From the NCBI RefSeq assembly GCF_000499845.2, contig NC_023755.2:4578087-4642086 (forward strand): a stretch of DNA of 64,000 nt. Direction: 5' to 3'. Positions 12,448 to 23,914 of the stretch are shown in pieces. The notes below the pieces were generated by a model. That model saw nothing but the letters and a program-made list of their open reading frames with translations, was not told the origin of the DNA and ran no database searches. The translations under genes and the position numbers were made by a program. The number at the start of each line of letters is the position of its first letter. Position 1 is the first letter of the stretch. The DNA is from Phaseolus vulgaris. Taxonomy: Eukaryota; Streptophyta; Magnoliopsida; Fabales; Fabaceae.

Positions 12448-14037
12448 TGTTAGGTCTATTAGTGTCTAAGTTCAAGAGGGGAGGGGTGAATTGAGCTTAT
12501 AAAATTTTCGCAAGAACACACAATTTTTCAGTATTCCAGAGGCAAAAAGAACAGATTGTTTTTACATGAAACAGATTGATTCTTCAGAGCAGTCTTGGCA
12601 CAATTTGAATTTTGTTCAATGTAAAATTGTGTTCAACAGAGAATTATAACAGAACCAGATCAGCTTAATATGGTGAGGATGAAGGATACAACTATGCTTA
12701 GAAATCAATCAAAAGTTACACAACACAAGATTTCAAGATGTATGATCCTTTCTCAGGTTTTAATGAATAATCAGTTTGTTCACAATTCACTTAAACCATT
12801 ATATGCAGCAACCTTGTTTATGATCAGAAAACTTTAACAAATCAGGAAGAACAATTTTCACTTAACCCAGAATTAACAGATTCAATTTAAAAAAAAACAG
12901 ATTTAGTTCTTGACAGAATTAAGCAAAAACCAGAAAAGAGTGCAGGGATGAGAATACAAGATACACACGTTTTTATACTGGTTCACTCATACAGAGCTAC
13001 ATCCAGTCTCACCTTACCCCAAGGTGGAATTCACTAAAACAGTACCAATCACTTACAAAACCAGCAGTTCTTGAACACTACAAGAACAACACACACAATG
13101 CTGAAAAACCCTATTTCAGCACACCTTGCACTCCAAGAAACCCTATCAAGGAGTGACTAACACTTACACCTTTACAAAACAGAACAAAGGAAAGATTACA
13201 CCTGAAAAGAAGATGAAAGAACTCAAAACCAGTAGTTCAATTTGCTGCAGAACTGCACCAGCACCTTCACCAAGCTCAAAGGTTTCCTAGAACAAGCACA
13301 CTTGAAAATCTCTTTAGAAAACCTTTCAAAAACTCTTTCAATCCTTCTTCTCACATGGAAATTGTTTGATCTCTGTCAAAAGCGTAATTCCTCAGCACTT
13401 ATTCATGTGAGAGAGACTTTTCTTTATATAGAAAACAGTTTCTAACCTCTTTTCAAAAAACAGTTGAAAAGCAGTTATGAAAACAACAAATTCATTTTTG
13501 AACTTAACAGATTTATTTTGTGAAAACTGCCAACTCAGCTTAACAGAAATAACTGTCTGAGTGGTACCTTTGGTGCCCTAACTAACTTGTGAAAAACCTT
13601 TCAGCAGACCAAAGAATAAACCTGTTCTTTCACAGTAAAACAGATTAAAATATAACACACAGGCCAGCTCAGCTTAACTGAAATAACGAACTGAGCTTTC
13701 CCTTGGTGCCCTAACAGAAATTTAGAAAAGCCTTTTAACAGAGAAGAAATAAACAGATTCTTTCTCCATAAAACATATTTATTTGTGTACTGATTTTAAA
13801 ACTTTTAAAATCATTTTAAAAAGCTTTTCAAAAACCATTTAACCACATCATGTGCTTGATCTAGACTTGGTTAGGCATCTAGGATAGGTTACACAGCAAA
13901 AGGCAATCATACACACTTACAAGCCTAATTACAAATGAATCTAAAAACCTATTACAATCTTCAAAGCACTCAAGCCATTTTCTTCATCAAACACACATCA
14001 AGCCTTGGTAGGGAAGAAGCTTCCTCCAGCTTCAACA
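12448..14037 (-). repeat. 3' LTR of element B
   Basis: The 1590-bp LTR is bounded by TGTTAGG on the plus strand and AACA at the right edge (TGTT...AACA either way). It matches 21182-22769 nearly throughout. It contains the block beginning GGTTCACTCATACAGAGC, also seen in degenerate form in the solo LTRs at 31901 and 45001. A 67-codon open frame at 13242-13445 is duplicated in the other LTR and is not considered a gene. Confidence 0.9.
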
Positions 14038-14050
14038 ATCTCCCCCTGTT
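14038..14050 (-). other. Polypurine tract 1 of element B
   Basis: On the minus strand AACAGGGGGAGAT abuts the start of the 3' LTR. This is the expected position and composition for the plus-strand DNA primer. Confidence 0.8.
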
Positions 14051-14275
14051 TGATGGAGACAAATTCCCTTTGCTTTGCACAGCTTTGAAGAAAGATCATG
14101 ACCAAATCTGTACAGAACTATATACAAAGAAAACAGGTGTTAAAGCAGAACAAACAGATTTAGAAATGATATACCTGCAGATTTAACATCTGAATCATAT
14201 CAGCAGCCACTGTGAATATCATCTGCAGAACCTGTACCAGGCTATTCTTAGGCTGTTCTGTACTAGGCTATTCTT

Positions 14276-14287
14276 CTCCCCCTTTGG
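14276..14287 (-). other. Second polypurine tract of element B
   Basis: On the minus strand CCAAAGGGGGAG lies about 230 bp upstream of the LTR-adjacent tract. Both tracts follow a GTTTGATG-type sequence. Multiple polypurine tracts upstream of the 3' LTR are described for Sireviruses, and this fits. Confidence 0.6.
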
Positions 14288-14485
14288 ATTCATCAAACAG
14301 AATGGGAGCACAAAATACCACAGAAAAAATAATAGCCATACATAACAGTTCAAATAAAACCAACAAACCATAGAGGTTCATTACAAACCACAAAACAACA
14401 AAAAAACCAGTGCAGAAAAAAAAACAGTACAGATTAATCCCAAATTGTTCAACAACATATGAAAGATAAAGGCTTAGAAATAGGA

Positions 14486-15670
14486 TCACTTGTTGTTGTA
14501 ATAGAGCTCAGCTAGCTGCACTTGAACTCCTTCAAGTTGTTCATCCAAGTGTTGAAACCTGGCGTAAGTCATCTCATAGTGTGCCTTCTGCTCATCTGTG
14601 AGTATATCCAGCCTGCTTAGCACCTGTTTTTCAAACATAGACAGAGGTTCACCCCTGTACTCAGGTGCCTCATATGCAACTATTGCATTCTGACTAGTGG
14701 CAGCAACATCTTCATGTTCAGCAGAATGTACTGGTGATTTGTCCATGTGTTGCACACCATCAGCATTTTCTTCTTCTTCATTTCCTTGAGGAGCAGCTTC
14801 TTGCTCAGCCCTTTGTCCAACATTTCTTCTAAAAACCCAGCCATCTTCATCCTTATAGAATCCCATTTTCATGAGTGTGGAGTTATCTATTTCACTTGCA
14901 GCCTTAATAGAGTCATTCCTTTCATTGGTAGTGTCCACTTTAAAGTGATCAATTAGTTTTGACACAAATATTGCATAGGGAAGACGATAATCAGGTAGTC
15001 TTGCAGATTTCAGCATATGTTCAACCATAGTACTTACCCAATTTACCTTAAGCTGGTTCATGATGCAATACAGCAGTATCAAGTCTTCCTCATGAAGTAC
15101 AACATGATTACTTCCTCTAGGGGTAAGTTGCCATGCAATTATATGAGCTAAGAGTCTAGGAATTAGAGTTAGGCTACCTGCATGATACCTAGCTACTGGC
15201 TCAGTGGGATTCCTCACACAGCTTCTATAAAATTGCAATTTGTTGAATCCTTGAATTCTAGCAGTGTTTCCTTTGCTCACTTTCAGTCCTGAATATTTGA
15301 TTCCACCCACACTGCTCCAAATTTCCCTAGTGATCTTCAGCTTCACTCCTTTTACATGGGAAACCAGATTTTTACCCTCTTGTTCAAGGTTGCAGTAAAA
15401 CACCTTCACAAGATCTGGATAAACATTTCCATTCATCTCCAGAAATCCTTTCAGCTTTTGATGTTTGAGCAAGTCTTTGGCTTCTATCAAATTCTCCTCT
15501 CTCAGCCATGAGAACTCAAGCAGCTTGGGTACATTGATTTGCTTCCTGCCAGTCTCATGTATGAACCTTGACATTGCCTCTGAATCTCCAGCAAACCAGT
15601 TTTCCAGGATACCTTGGCTGCTTTGAGATTGCTCCTTGGATTTCTTCTTTCTATGTGAGGAGGATGCCAT
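14486..15670 (-). CDS. Envelope-like / putative plant transposon protein of element B
   Basis: An uninterrupted 394-codon ORF lies between RNase H and the 3' LTR, on the element's sense strand. It starts MASSSHRKKKSKEQSQ, a basic Ser-rich N-terminus with no signal peptide. The central region (residues ~80-270) has the pattern VKGVKLKITREIW, KYSGLKVSKGN, FNKLQFYRSCVRN, LTPRGSNHVVLHEEDL and HMLKSARLPDYRLPY. I recognise this from the legume envelope-like / putative plant transposon protein family. Residues ~285-335 are acidic and Glu-rich, and ~345-394 look coiled-coil. No transmembrane helix is evident, so the envelope label is positional and the function is unknown. It is intact while gag-pol is broken, which is notable. 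It would need a spliced or separate transcript for translation. Confidence 0.75.
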   Translation of the reverse strand: MASSSHRKKKSKEQSQSSQGILENWFAGDSEAMSRFIHETGRKQINVPKLLEFSWLREENLIEAKDLLKHQKLKGFLEMNGNVYPDLVKVFYCNLEQEGKNLVSHVKGVKLKITREIWSSVGGIKYSGLKVSKGNTARIQGFNKLQFYRSCVRNPTEPVARYHAGSLTLIPRLLAHIIAWQLTPRGSNHVVLHEEDLILLYCIMNQLKVNWVSTMVEHMLKSARLPDYRLPYAIFVSKLIDHFKVDTTNERNDSIKAASEIDNSTLMKMGFYKDEDGWVFRRNVGQRAEQEAAPQGNEEEENADGVQHMDKSPVHSAEHEDVAATSQNAIVAYEAPEYRGEPLSMFEKQVLSRLDILTDEQKAHYEMTYARFQHLDEQLEGVQVQLAELYYNNK

Positions 15671-16255
15671 GCTTAATCTGTTTTTCCCTGCATCAATATA
15701 TTACCATACAATTCTAGAAGAAAGACATTACAGATTATTATTCAAAAGCAGAAACAAAACCTGTGGTGAAGCAATGTGCATCTGGACAGCTTATAGTGCA
15801 AGTGAGATGGTGTGAGGGACGAACTAAATTGTGCTAGGTTTATATAGGATTATTAAACCAAAATTGAAAAGCACAAATTTTAATTCAGGGCAATGTAATC
15901 AGATTTTGGAAATAATGAATTTTGAAGAAAAATCAAATCCCACAGATATGCTACAGATTTTATTCCAATGGTGTAGCAGGTTCAGGTGTGGAATCACGTA
16001 AGAATATCTTGGAACCTGATTTTGGTACATCAAATCTGTTGCATCTACACAAAATCCAATTAGTTAGGATACCCACACATTGATTTGCATGGATCTGCTG
16101 GTCAATAACCGTAACAACAGTCAACAATAAAGTAAGAGAGAGAAAAATAAATCTTTCTCTTTCCTAGTCACAGCTGTGATTTCTGAAACATGGAACGAAA
16201 CATGTTAAAACATAAAACAACAGATTGAAATTTTCACTGCAGAGAACAATTCAAG

Positions 16256-17547
16256 CTAATAATCCCCAATTCATTTAAAAGAAAGTGAAACCTGTCTTTA
16301 GCAAGTGGTTTAGTGAATAGATCAGCTAGTTGAAATTAAGTACCAATGAATTGTATATCACATGTTCCATTAGCTATATGTTCTCTTAGAAAGTGATGTC
16401 TAATTTCAATGTGCTTAGTCCTTGAGTGCATGACAGGATTCTTAGACAGATTTATGGCACTTGTATTATCACAATTTATAGGTATGTTATTTAACAGAAT
16501 ACCAAAATCACTTAGTTGCTGCCTTAGCCATAAGGTTTGAGCACAACAACTTCCAGCACTTGTATTATCACAATTTATAGGTATGTTATTTAACAGAATA
16601 CCAAAATCACTTAGCTGCTGCCTTAGCCATAAGGTTTGAGCACAACAACTTCCAGCAGCTATGTATTCTGCTTCTGCTGTGGAGAGAGCAACACAAGCTT
16701 GCTTCTTGCAATGCCAAGAGATTAGACTTGATCCAAGCATGTGACAAGTCCCACTTGTGCTCTTCCTATCAACTTTACAGCCTGCAAAATCAGAATCTGA
16801 AAAACCAATCAAATTCAAAGATACCTTGTTAGGATACCACAATCCAACATCCTTAGATCCTTGCAAATACTTCAGAATTCTCTTTGCTGCATTGTAGTGT
16901 GATTCCTTTGGATCAGATTGATATCTAGCACATAGACATACATCAAACATAATGTCAGGCCTGCTGGCAGTTAGATATAATAAGGAACCAATTAAACCCC
17001 TATATTTCGTTTGATCCACTGATTTTCCTGCAGAATCTTGATCCAGCTGACAACTTGTTGAAATAGGAGTGCTGATTGCTTTGCATTGATTCATATCAAA
17101 CTTCTTGAGCAGTTCCTTGCAGTATTTTTCTTGACTTATGAAAATCCCATCCTTGAGTTGCTTAACTTGTAGACCAAGGAAGAAATTCATTTCTCCTAAC
17201 ATTGACATCTCAAACTCACTTTTCATGGTTTTCACAAAGTCTTCACACATCTCTTCATTTGTGGATCCAAAGATAATATCATCTACATAGACTTGCACAA
17301 GTATGATATCTTCACTTTTTTTCTTTAGAAAGAGAGTTTTATCTGAATTGCCACGGCTATAACCTTGAGACAGCAGAAATTCACTTAGCCTTTCATACCA
17401 TTGCCTAGGTGCTTGCTTTAATCCATATAAGGCTTTCTTAAGCATGAACACATGTTCTGGATTTTTGTGATCTTCAAACCCTGGAGGCTGAGATACAAAC
17501 ACCTCTTCATTGATGTAACCATTTAGAAATGCACTCTTGACATCCAT
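16256..17547 (-). pseudogene. Element B reverse transcriptase C-part and RNase H
   Basis: A 403-codon open stretch (17547-16336) begins at the [16 protein letters not shown] block of RT. YVDD is at residues 87-90 and GSLLYLTASRPDIMF at ~187-201. RNase H motifs follow: DSDFAG at ~251-256, STAEAEY at ~289-295, and a late HIEIRHHFLRE segment. Residues 298-330 are repeated exactly in frame as 331-363 (99-bp tandem duplication). A TAA at 16336-16338 cuts off the usual tail, although A-D-L-F-T-K-P-L can still be read just beyond it down to about 16256. The start is not a true initiation site: a frameshift near 17555-17575 separates this part from the upstream RT fragment. It normally copies the element RNA and removes the template. 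Confidence 0.85.
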
Positions 17548-19418
17548 TTGAAACAGCTTGAACCTTGTATGCTGGAGAATGCTAAAAGAAGTCTGACAGC
17601 TTCAAGACGTGCTACTGGTGCATAGGTTTCACCAAAATCAATACCTTCTTCTTGGTTATACCCTTTAGCAACCAGTCTTGCTTTATTTCTAGTGATAGCT
17701 CCATGTTCATCCATCTTGTTCCTGTACACCCACTTGGTTCCTATGATGTTCATCTCATGCTTCCTTGGAACCAAAGTCCACACTTCATTGTATTCAAACT
17801 GGTTCAGCTCTTCCTGCATTGCTGTTATCCAATTGCTGTCTTGCAGTGCTTCTTCCAGGCTTTTAGGCTCAATCTGTGACACAAAAGCTACTGTTCTGCA
17901 GAAGTTGTTGAGTGAATTCCTTGTTGAGACTCCTTTCTCAATTTTACCAATTACATTGTCAAGAGTGAGATCCCTTGGAGTCTTCCATTCTTTAGGCAGT
18001 CCTGCATTCACAGTAGATTCTTTGACAGAATTTGGATTAGTAGCATCAAGCTCACTAGATTGATTCTGTTGCATAATTGTTCTTAAATCATCCATACCAG
18101 GTTCATCCATAACAGATTTGGGCACAGAAAAATCTGTTTCATCAAACACAACATGTATAGATTCTTCAACAGCAAGTAATCTTTTGTTATATACTCTATA
18201 AGCATGACCATTTATAGCATAACCAATATGTATTCCTTCATCTGATTTAGGATCAAACTTCCCCAGATTATCTTTACCATTATTTAAAACAAAGCATTTG
18301 CAGCCAAACACTCTAAGATGACTAATGCTAGGCTTCCTACCTTTATACAATTCATATGGAGTTTTCTTAAGAATTGGTCTAATCAATGTTCTGTTAAGCA
18401 CATAAGAAGCAGTATATACAGCATCAGCCCAAAAATATTTAGGTAAACTAGATTCATTTAGCATAGTCCTAGCTAACTCTTCTAATGATCTATTCTTTCT
18501 TTCAACAACACCATTTTGTTGGGGTGTCCTAGGAGCAGAATAACTATGTATGATCCCATGTTTTTCACAATATTTATCAAATTTTGCATTTTGAAATTCT
18601 CCCCCATGATCACTACGAATCTGTTTTATCCTATTTTCATTTTCATTATGCAGAACTTTAGCAAGTTTCTTAAAGGCTTTATATGCATCATTTTTAGAAG
18701 CAAGAAACAAAGTCCATGTATATCTTGAAAAGTCATCAACAATCACCAAGGCATAGTAATTTCCAGTTAAGCTAGCAGTCCTAGATGGTCCAAACAAATC
18801 CATATGCAAAACATCCAAAGCTTTATTTGAAGAAACCATATCTTTTGATTTAAAGGAAGTTCTAATCTGTTTTCCCTTTACACAAGCATCACACAATCTG
18901 TTATTTTGAAACTTTATGTTTGGTAAGCCAGAAACAAGTTCCTTAGATTTTAGCTTATTCAAGTGATTTGTGTGAATGTGAGCTAGTCTCCTATGCCACA
19001 GCCATGACTCATCATTTTTAGATAGCAAACACTCATTTTCAGAACAACTCTTTATAATGTCAAGGAGATAAATGTTGTTTACCCTTTTTCCAGTGAACAA
19101 CACCTTACCAGAATTTTCATTTGAAATTGTACAGGTATTGGCTTCGAAATTGACCTTGTATCCCTTGTCACACAGCTGGCTAATGCTTAGAAGACTATGT
19201 TTTAGCCCTTCAACATATAGGACATTCTCAATAGTAGTTGAGTCTTTAGTACCAACATCTCCTCTTCCAAGAATTTTTCCTCTATTGTTATCTCCATATG
19301 TGACATGCCCTTCAGCTTTGAGTTTCAGATTTATGAACTGAGTCATATCACCAGTCATGTGCTTTGAGCAGCCACTGTCTAGGTACCACTGGTTTCTCCT
19401 GCTGTTTTTCTGCAACAA
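17523..19418 (-). pseudogene. Element B protease end, integrase and RT N-part
   Basis: A 631-codon open stretch. [13 protein letters not shown] near residues 11-23 is the aspartic protease active site (DSG at 14-16). The pre-integrase motif LWHRRLAH lies at about residue 139. The integrase zinc site and core follow ([34 protein letters not shown]), then a connection segment. The first RT blocks are [13 protein letters not shown] and [14 protein letters not shown], with [13 protein letters not shown] near residue 600. The frame runs out at the frameshift before the next RT block (~17560). Upstream it is in the same frame as gag but separated by stops at 19467-19469 and ~19449. All catalytic residues seen are present, so the damage is in frame continuity. 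Confidence 0.85.
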
Positions 19419-19466
19419 AACAGATTTAGCACATATGGTACCCCTTTAGTCTAGGGTCCAGCATGA

Positions 19467-21137
19467 TTAACACCTTTCCTTAGGAAGCCATTTGGCCAAT
19501 CCTTTAGGAACAAGATATCTCCTAGCCTTACATGTTCTAGATACATGACCAGATTTCATACAATAAAAACATGTTGCAGTATGCATTGTTTTTGAATTAC
19601 TAAAAGAGGAAAAACCTGTTTTGGAAGGAACAAACAAACTGGACAGCTTTTTCACATTACCTTTCATTCCAGGATTATATCCTAAACCATTTTTATTGAA
19701 AACAGAATTCTGTGAACCTAATAAGGTTTCAAGATTTTCTCTTCCCTTAGTGAAATTTGAAAGTGTTTTTAACAAATACTCAACCTGTTTTTCCAGCTTT
19801 TTGCAATTATCACAAGTTTTAATTGATGCATGCAAACATGTCAATTCAAGACTAATTAATTCAGTTTTAGCTTTGTGCAGTTATTCTTCAAGAGCTTTAA
19901 CCTTTGGTTCAAGTACCCTATTTACTCTATTCAATCTGTTGCACATTATAGCCAACTTGTTTGCTTCATCATGTGTTTCCTTAAAGGCTATTAGCAGCTG
20001 ATCATAGTTTTCAGAATCAGTGGAGAAATTACTTACTGAGTCAGAGTTGGATCCCTCATTATTCACCATGAAGCAAAGATTTGCTTCTTCATTTTCAGTT
20101 AAAGAATTACTAGATGAGGATACATCATTTTCTTCCCATGAGATATATGCTCTTCTACCTTTCCCTTTGTCACTCCTCTTGCTTGCTGATTTTTCTTTAC
20201 TTTGATTGTTTGGACAATCAGCTTTTATATGACCTGGTTTACCACATCCAAAGCACGTGTAATTGGAAGAATTTGAGTCAATAGGTTGTTTGGAATACCT
20301 CTTTCTCTGCTGAGTTCTGTCACGGTTTTTCTTTCTAAGAAATCTGCTGAATTTTCTGGTGAGCAGACTCACAGTCTCATCATGTTCTGGATCACCTTCT
20401 TCCTCACTTGTATCATGTTCTATGGTAGTTTTCAGAGCAATTCCTTTGGCCTTCTTCTCCACTGTTTCTTGTTCTTTCAATCTTTTCAGCTCAATTTCAT
20501 GTTCTATCAGCTTTCCAAAAAGTGCAGCAGTGGACATCTTGGATAAATCTCTGGATTCTGAGATTGCTGTTACCTTAGGCTGCCAGCTCCTATCAAGACA
20601 TTTTAGTACCTTTATGTTAAGCTCTTCCTTGTCAAAGACTTTACCAAGGCCAGTGAGGTGATTTACAATGTGTGTAAATCGTTTCTGCACATCTGCAATA
20701 CTTTCTTCAGATTGCATTTTGAACAGCTCGTACTCCTGAATTAGTGAGTGCTTCCTTGCCCGTTTCACATCATCAGTTCCTTCATGAGTCACCTCTAGTA
20801 CATCCCACATCTCCTTTGCTGAGTTACATTGAGAGACTCTAAAGAACTCATCCATATTCAGTGCAGAGGTGATGATATTCTTGGCTAAAGAATCATATTG
20901 GGCCTTCTTCTTCTCAGTTTCACTCCATTCAGACCAAGGCTTCTTTATTGTTTCATCTTTGACAACCTGCATAGGTATAAAAGGTCCACTGACCACTGCA
21001 TCCCAGATTCCCATGTCAATAGATTCCATAAAGATCTTCATCCTAATTTTCCAGAAAGCATAGTTAACACCACCAAACATAGGAGGTCGATTAATAGACG
21101 CACCTTCAGCAAAAGGCATTTTAAACTCAGACATCAT
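19467..21137 (-). pseudogene. Element B gag with two zinc knuckles
   Basis: The start is placed at the Met of MMSEFKMPFAEG (21137), because codons further upstream run into the primer site. A gag domain of UBN2 type follows (NYAFWKIRMKIFMES, then WDVLEVTHEGTDDVKRAR, SIADVQKRFTHIVNHL). A Lys-rich linker precedes zinc knuckle 1, C-F-G-C-G-K-P-G-H-I-K-A-D-C. After an in-frame stop near 19878 the same frame continues for 125 codons through a coiled-coil-like segment. It reaches zinc knuckle 2, C-F-Y-C-M-K-S-G-H-V-S-R-T-C. Two knuckles in gag is a Sirevirus trait. The product would form the cytoplasmic virus-like particle; this copy is truncated. Confidence 0.85.
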
Positions 21138-21166
21138 ACACACACTTGAGCAAAATACAATCCCTA

Positions 21167-21180
21167 GCTCTTGATACCAA
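21167..21180 (-). other. Primer binding site of element B
   Basis: On the minus strand TTGGTATCAAGAGC follows the 5' LTR after one base. It resembles the Met-tRNA site TGGTATCAGAGC with one extra A, as in many Sireviruses and Copia elements. Confidence 0.75.
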
Positions 21181-21181
21181 T

Positions 21182-22769
21182 TGTTGGGTCTATTAGTGTC
21201 TAAGTTCAAGAGGGGAGGGGTGAATTGAGCTTATAAAATTTTCGCAAGAACACACAATTTTTCAGTATTCCAGAGGCAAAAAGAACAGATTGTTTTTACA
21301 TGAAACAGATTGATTCTTCAGAGCAGTCTTGGCACAATTTGAATTTTGTTCAATGTAAAATTGTGTTCAACAGAGAATTATAACAGAACCAGATCAGCTT
21401 AATATGGTGAGGATGAAGGATACAGCTATGCTTAGAAATCAATCAAAAGTTACACAACACAAGATTTCAAGATGTATGATCCTTTCTCAGGTTTTAATGA
21501 ATAATCAGTTTGTTCACAATTCACTTAAACCATTATATGCAGCAACCTTGTTTATGATCAGAAAACTTTAACAAATCAGGAAGAACAATTTTCACTTAAC
21601 CCAGAATTAACAGATTCAATTTAAAAAAAACAGATTTAGTTCTTGACAGAATTAAGCAAAAACCAGAAAAGAGTGCAGGGATGAGAATACAAGATACACA
21701 CGTTTTTATACTGGTTCACTCATACAGAGCTACATCCAGTCTCACCTTACCCCAAGGTGGAATTCACTAAAACAGTACCAATCACTTACAAAACCAGCAG
21801 TTCTTGAACACTACAAGAACAACACACACAATGCTGAAAAACCCTATTTCAGCACACCTTGCACTCCAAGAAACCCTATCAAGGAGTGACTAACACTTAC
21901 ACCTTTACAAAACAGAACAAATGAAAGATTACACCTGAAAAGAAGATGCAAGAACTCAAAACCAGTAGTTCAATTTGTTGCAGAACTGCACCAGCACCTT
22001 CACCAAGCTCAAAGGTTTCCTAGAACAAGCACACTTGAAAATCTCTTTGGAAAACCTTTCAAAAACTCTTTCAATCCTTCTTCTCACATGGAAATTGTTT
22101 GATCTCTGTCAAAAGCGTAATTCCTCAGCACTTATTCATGTGAGAGAGACTTTTCTTTATATAGAAAACAGTTTCTAACCTCTTTTCAAAAAACAGTTGA
22201 AAAGCAGTTATGAAAACAACAGATTCATTTTTGAACTTAACAGATTTATTTTGTGAAAACTGCCAACTCAGCTTAACAGAAATAACTGTCTGAGTGGTAC
22301 CTTTGGTGCCCTAACTAACTTGTGAAAACTTTTCAGCAGACCAAAGAATAAACCTGTTCTTTCACAGTAAAACAGATTAAAATATAACACACAGGCCAGC
22401 TCAGCTTAACTGAAATAACGAACTGAGCTTTCCCTTGGTGCCCTAACAGAAATTTAGAAAAGCCTTTTAACAGAGAAGAAATAAACAGATTCTTTCTCCA
22501 TAAAACATATTTATTTGTGTACTGATTTTAAAACTTTTAAAATCATTTTAAAAAGCTTTTCAAAAACCATTTAACCACATCATGTGCTTGATCTAAACTT
22601 GGTTAGGCATCTAGGATAGGTTACACAGCAAAAGGCAATCATACACACTTACAAGCCTAATTACAAATGAATCTAAAAACCTATTACAATCTTCAAAGCA
22701 CTCAAGCCATTTTCTTCATCAAACACACATCAAGCCTTGGTAAGGAAGAAGCTTCCTCCAACTTCAACA
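21182..22769 (-). repeat. 5' LTR of element B
   Basis: The 1588-bp partner of 12448-14037, bounded by TGTTGGG and CAACA. About a dozen single-base differences and one or two indels separate the pair by eye. Element A's RNase H coding sequence resumes immediately at 22770. Confidence 0.9.
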
Positions 22770-23240
22770 GTGGTCTTGGTCTATTCTTTTCCAGCAATAA
22801 TCAATTGTTATCAAAGCTTTTTTCTGATTCAGATTACAGAACTTGCATTGATTTTAAAAGGTTTATCACTGGTTATTACGTGTTTATGGGAAACTCTTTA
22901 ATTTCATGGAAGTCTAAAAGACAATCTACAATGTCTAGATTTTCTTCAGAGGTAGAATATAGAGCACTAGCTTCACTTGTTTGTGAGCTTCAGTGGTTAC
23001 AATATTTGTGCCATGATTCTTATACTAATATTTTTTTGAATCTTTTGTTGTCTATTGTGACAATAAATCTGCTATATGCATAACAAAGAACCCCACATTT
23101 CATGTGAGGACAAAACACATTAAAATAGATTGTCATTTTGTTCGGACTAAACTTCAAGAAAGTCTCATTCATTTAATTCTTGTTTCTTCCTCTTATCAAG
23201 TGACTGATATGTTGACCAAACCTTTGCATCCTCAGTTATT
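22770..23240 (+). pseudogene. Copia A RNase H
   Basis: A continuation of element A's pol after the element B insertion. GLGLFFSS comes first, then DSDYRTCIDFKRFITGY (first catalytic region), SLISWKSKRQSTMSRFSSEVEYRAL (Glu region) and LVCELQWL. After a frame change near 23060 come H.KIDCHFVR and the V-T-D-M-L-T-K-P-L tail near 23205. The codon at the junction with 12447 is damaged: a few bases seem to be missing where B inserted. It ends before the polypurine-like TTGTGGGGCGC at 23288-23298. Confidence 0.75.
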
Positions 23241-23429
23241 TCGTGACAACTATTCAAGCTGAACATGAAAGACATACATGCTTAAGCTTGTGGGGCGCTA
23301 TTAGATGATAAAAATGATCTCATATAATATTTTAGATTTTCAATTTTAACTACCTTTTCAGTTGTAACTGTCACTACTCTATCAGTTATAACTATTATCA
23401 GTTGTACACTAGCGTAGAAATGTAAAATA

Positions 23430-23755
23430 AATGCAGCTATTTTACATTTACAAATGCGGTTATAGAACCGCATTTGATCAGCAGCATTCGTAAATCGGAC
23501 ATATACAAATGCGGTCATAGAACCGCATTTATAAATTAGATTTACAAATGCGGTTATTTAAAATAACCGCATTTGTATATTATTCTGAATGAGGGATGGG
23601 GGTTTAGGGGTTTAAGATTTACGAATGCGGTCTTGGTTAAAACCGCATTCGTAAATCACATTTACAAATGCGGTTTTGGTAAATGACCGCATTTGTAAAT
23701 AGATAATTCACATTTACAAATGCGGTTTTGGTAAATGACCGCATTTGTAAATAGT
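23430..23755. repeat. Left subterminal repeat array of CACTA-1
   Basis: At least ten occurrences of ACAAATGCGGT or its complement ACCGCATTTGT (some as ACGAATGCGGT) are arranged as head-to-head pairs with 4-15 bp spacers. Each pair could form a hairpin. In En/Spm such repeats are the binding sites of the TnpA-type protein; the role here is inferred. Confidence 0.85.
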
Positions 23756-23914
23756 GTTGTTTTTTTAAAGTGCAGTTTGTATTGTGCATAAACCATATAA
23801 ATTAATAACTTGCATCATGATCAAACTCAGCCAGACAAATACATAAATATAGTAATCAATTGAGATCATCAAAATGTACATTTACAAGTAATCAAATTAC
23901 ATATAATAAAACCA

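Larger units (their letters stand above)
12448..22769 (-). mobile_element. Sirevirus-like Copia element B, complete but defective
   Basis: A full-length 10.3-kb LTR retrotransposon on the minus strand lies inside the RT/RNase H junction of element A. From its own 5' end the order is: LTR (21182-22769), Met-tRNA primer site, gag with two zinc knuckles, protease, integrase, RT and RNase H, an envelope-like ORF, two polypurine tracts and LTR (12448-14037). The long LTRs, the two zinc knuckles and the extra ORF after RNase H fit the Sirevirus lineage. By eye the LTRs differ at only about a dozen positions in ~1590 bp, so insertion is recent. No 5-bp target duplication is present (AAGGA against GTGGT). 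Gag-pol carries several nonsense codons, one frameshift and a 99-bp duplication. Confidence 0.9.

Noticed and set aside
13242..13445. 67-codon frame repeated at 21975-22178
   Set aside because: It lies inside both LTRs of element B and is duplicated only because the LTRs are. There is no domain.
14268..14489. 73-codon hydrophobic frame just after the envelope-like ORF, overlapping its end
   Set aside because: It would need a GTG start, overlaps the 14276-14287 polypurine tract, and its hydrophobicity is explained by a T/A-rich strand. I kept only the tract.
23590..23612. GGGTTTAGGGG words resembling plant telomere repeat
   Set aside because: Only one or two imperfect units within the CACTA-1 subterminal region. 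Not an interstitial telomere tract.
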